Of a stretch of 7,836 nt of DNA, positions 7,020 through 7,836 are shown in pieces (position 1 is the first letter of the stretch; each line of letters opens with the position of its first letter). The translations under genes were made by a program, and so were the position numbers. The notes under the pieces are model-generated. The model was not told the origin of the DNA. It saw nothing but the letters and a program-made list of their open reading frames with translations, and did not search any database. The stretch is from the NCBI GenBank assembly GCA_023412175.1, contig JAEYOB010000586.1, positions 1 to 7,836 of the forward strand, in the 5' to 3' direction. The DNA is from Pseudomonadota bacterium. GTDB lineage: Bacteria > Pseudomonadota > Alphaproteobacteria > Azospirillales > Azospirillaceae.

Positions 7020-7030
7020 TCCCGCCTACA
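7007..7030. terminator. Hairpin-capable inverted repeat over two convergent stop codons, possible bidirectional terminator
   Basis: The arms TGTAG-CGGGA and TCCCG-(C)-CTACA pair over 10 bp with a single bulged C and a TGA loop. The repeat contains the plus-strand TGA (7017-7019) and the minus-strand TAG (7026-7028), which are only 6 nt apart. A transcript from either strand could fold into it. No T-run follows on either strand, so it is not a textbook intrinsic terminator. It may block read-through or protect mRNA 3' ends. Confidence 0.45.
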
Positions 7031-7817
7031 GCCGCTCCTCCAGCCAGGCCTCGATCCGCTCCGCGACGTTGTCCCAACCCGGCTCCAGCATCATCGTGTG
7101 CCCCATCTCCGGGACGATGACGGCGTCGGTGCGGAGGGTGCGGGCGGTGGCGTGGACCTGCCCCGGCGGGACGAGCAGATCCTTGCCGGCCCCAAGAACG
7201 AGGATGGGAATGTCGCGGTCGGGAATCGCCGGGAATGGGTTCCAGCCGTACATCTCCAGCAGTACGGCGTTGGATTCCTCCTGCAGGTAAGGCTCGTACA
7301 GGCGCGCCTCGGCGTGCGGCATGCGGTCGGAGAACATGGCGCGGCGGATGCCCTCCGGATCGACGTGGCGTTCGCCGAAGGTGGTGAGCAGCGCCATCTG
7401 CTGGAACACATACGGATCGCGGAACGCCAGGCCGACGGAACTCTCCCAGAGGCCGTGCGGCGGCGCCGAGGCCATCAGCACCGCGGCCGGTGCGCGCCGG
7501 CGCAGCAATACCCGCTGCACCACCATGCCGCCCATCGAGTGGCCGACCAGCACAGGCGGCGTGTCGAAGCCGTCGAACACCTCCAGAACGTCGTCCACAT
7601 AGTCGCCCAGCGTGTGGGTGCGGATGCGGTCGCGCCCGGCGCTGCCGCCGTGGCCGCGCAGGCTGACGGCATGCGCCGACCAGCCGCGTCCGGCGAACCA
7701 GCCGAGCATCTTGGCGTCCCAGATCCAGGCGCCGCAGAAGGCGCCGTGCACAAACAGCAACGGGGTGGGCTTCGCCCGGCCTTTCGGCCGGCGGGTCAGG
7801 ATTTCCAGTCTTGGCAT
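7026..7817 (-). CDS. Alpha/beta hydrolase (Abhydrolase_6-like)
   Basis: 263 residues, a usual length for a single-domain alpha/beta hydrolase. The fold signature is complete: an HG oxyanion motif (LLFVHGAFCGAW, H24-G25), then RGHGGS (54-59), the nucleophile elbow VGHSMGG with S94, a likely acid D213 in LVLGAGKDLLVPP, and the catalytic H240 in PEMGHTMMLEP. By family it hydrolyses an ester, lactone, amide or similar bond; the substrate cannot be told from sequence. The 120-200 stretch is the probable cap and holds the variable residues. There is no signal peptide, so it is probably cytoplasmic. The ATG (CAT at 7815-7817) has only a weak GGAA-like ribosome site just upstream. It is convergent with the signalling operon and probably unrelated to it. 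Only 19 nt of upstream DNA lie in the window, so its promoter cannot be judged. Confidence 0.9.
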   Translation of the reverse strand: MPRLEILTRRPKGRAKPTPLLFVHGAFCGAWIWDAKMLGWFAGRGWSAHAVSLRGHGGSAGRDRIRTHTLGDYVDDVLEVFDGFDTPPVLVGHSMGGMVVQRVLLRRRAPAAVLMASAPPHGLWESSVGLAFRDPYVFQQMALLTTFGERHVDPEGIRRAMFSDRMPHAEARLYEPYLQEESNAVLLEMYGWNPFPAIPDRDIPILVLGAGKDLLVPPGQVHATARTLRTDAVIVPEMGHTMMLEPGWDNVAERIEAWLEERL

Positions 7818-7836
7818 CGTTCCGGTGAGGTTACGG

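Noticed and set aside
1..7836. CRISPR arrays, tRNA or rRNA genes, insertion sequences, transposase genes
   Set aside because: I saw no regularly spaced repeats, tRNA-like cloverleaf sequence, rRNA signature or transposase motif. The window is almost entirely coding, with gaps of 110, 10, 6 and 19 nt.

Overview
The window is very GC-rich with strong G/C bias at third codon positions. Its gene style is multi-PAS hybrid histidine kinases with CckA/FixL-like receiver domains, stop/start overlaps and GTG starts. Together these suggest an alphaproteobacterium of the Rhodospirillales/Azospirillaceae type (Azospirillum or a relative). That placement is inferred from style, not from a marker gene.

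Layout: positions 1-7019 hold four same-strand signalling genes. They are (1) the 3' end of a hybrid histidine kinase, with the last strand of its ATPase domain and a receiver (1-489); (2) a 647-residue protein with a long uncharacterised, probably helical N-terminal region and a C-terminal CheY-like receiver (489-2432); (3) a complete membrane-anchored hybrid kinase with two TM segments, three PAS-like domains, HisKA, HATPase and receiver (2543-5119); (4) a second protein of the same unusual build as gene 2 (5130-7019). Genes 1/2 overlap by 1 nt and genes 3/4 are 10 nt apart. Between genes 2 and 3 lies a 110-nt gap with overlapping GAAAC/GTTTC inverted repeats, the only place in the cluster that looks like a separate control region. 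A convergent alpha/beta hydrolase (7026-7817, minus strand) closes the window. A hairpin-capable inverted repeat covers both facing stop codons.

Working together: the order is kinase - effector - kinase - effector. The two effectors are clear but diverged paralogues along their whole length, so the cluster looks like a duplicated two-gene signalling cassette. The kinases' own receivers differ in type (CckA-like SGY/TGY) from the effectors' receivers (CheY-like DWxMP...VTA...YIxKPF). This suggests that each kinase feeds, perhaps through an unseen Hpt protein, a receiver that controls the N-terminal region of its partner. That N-terminal region has no DNA-binding, cyclase, phosphodiesterase or methylesterase motif that I can recognise. 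It is the most likely undescribed element of the window. The hydrolase is probably unrelated to the signalling cluster.
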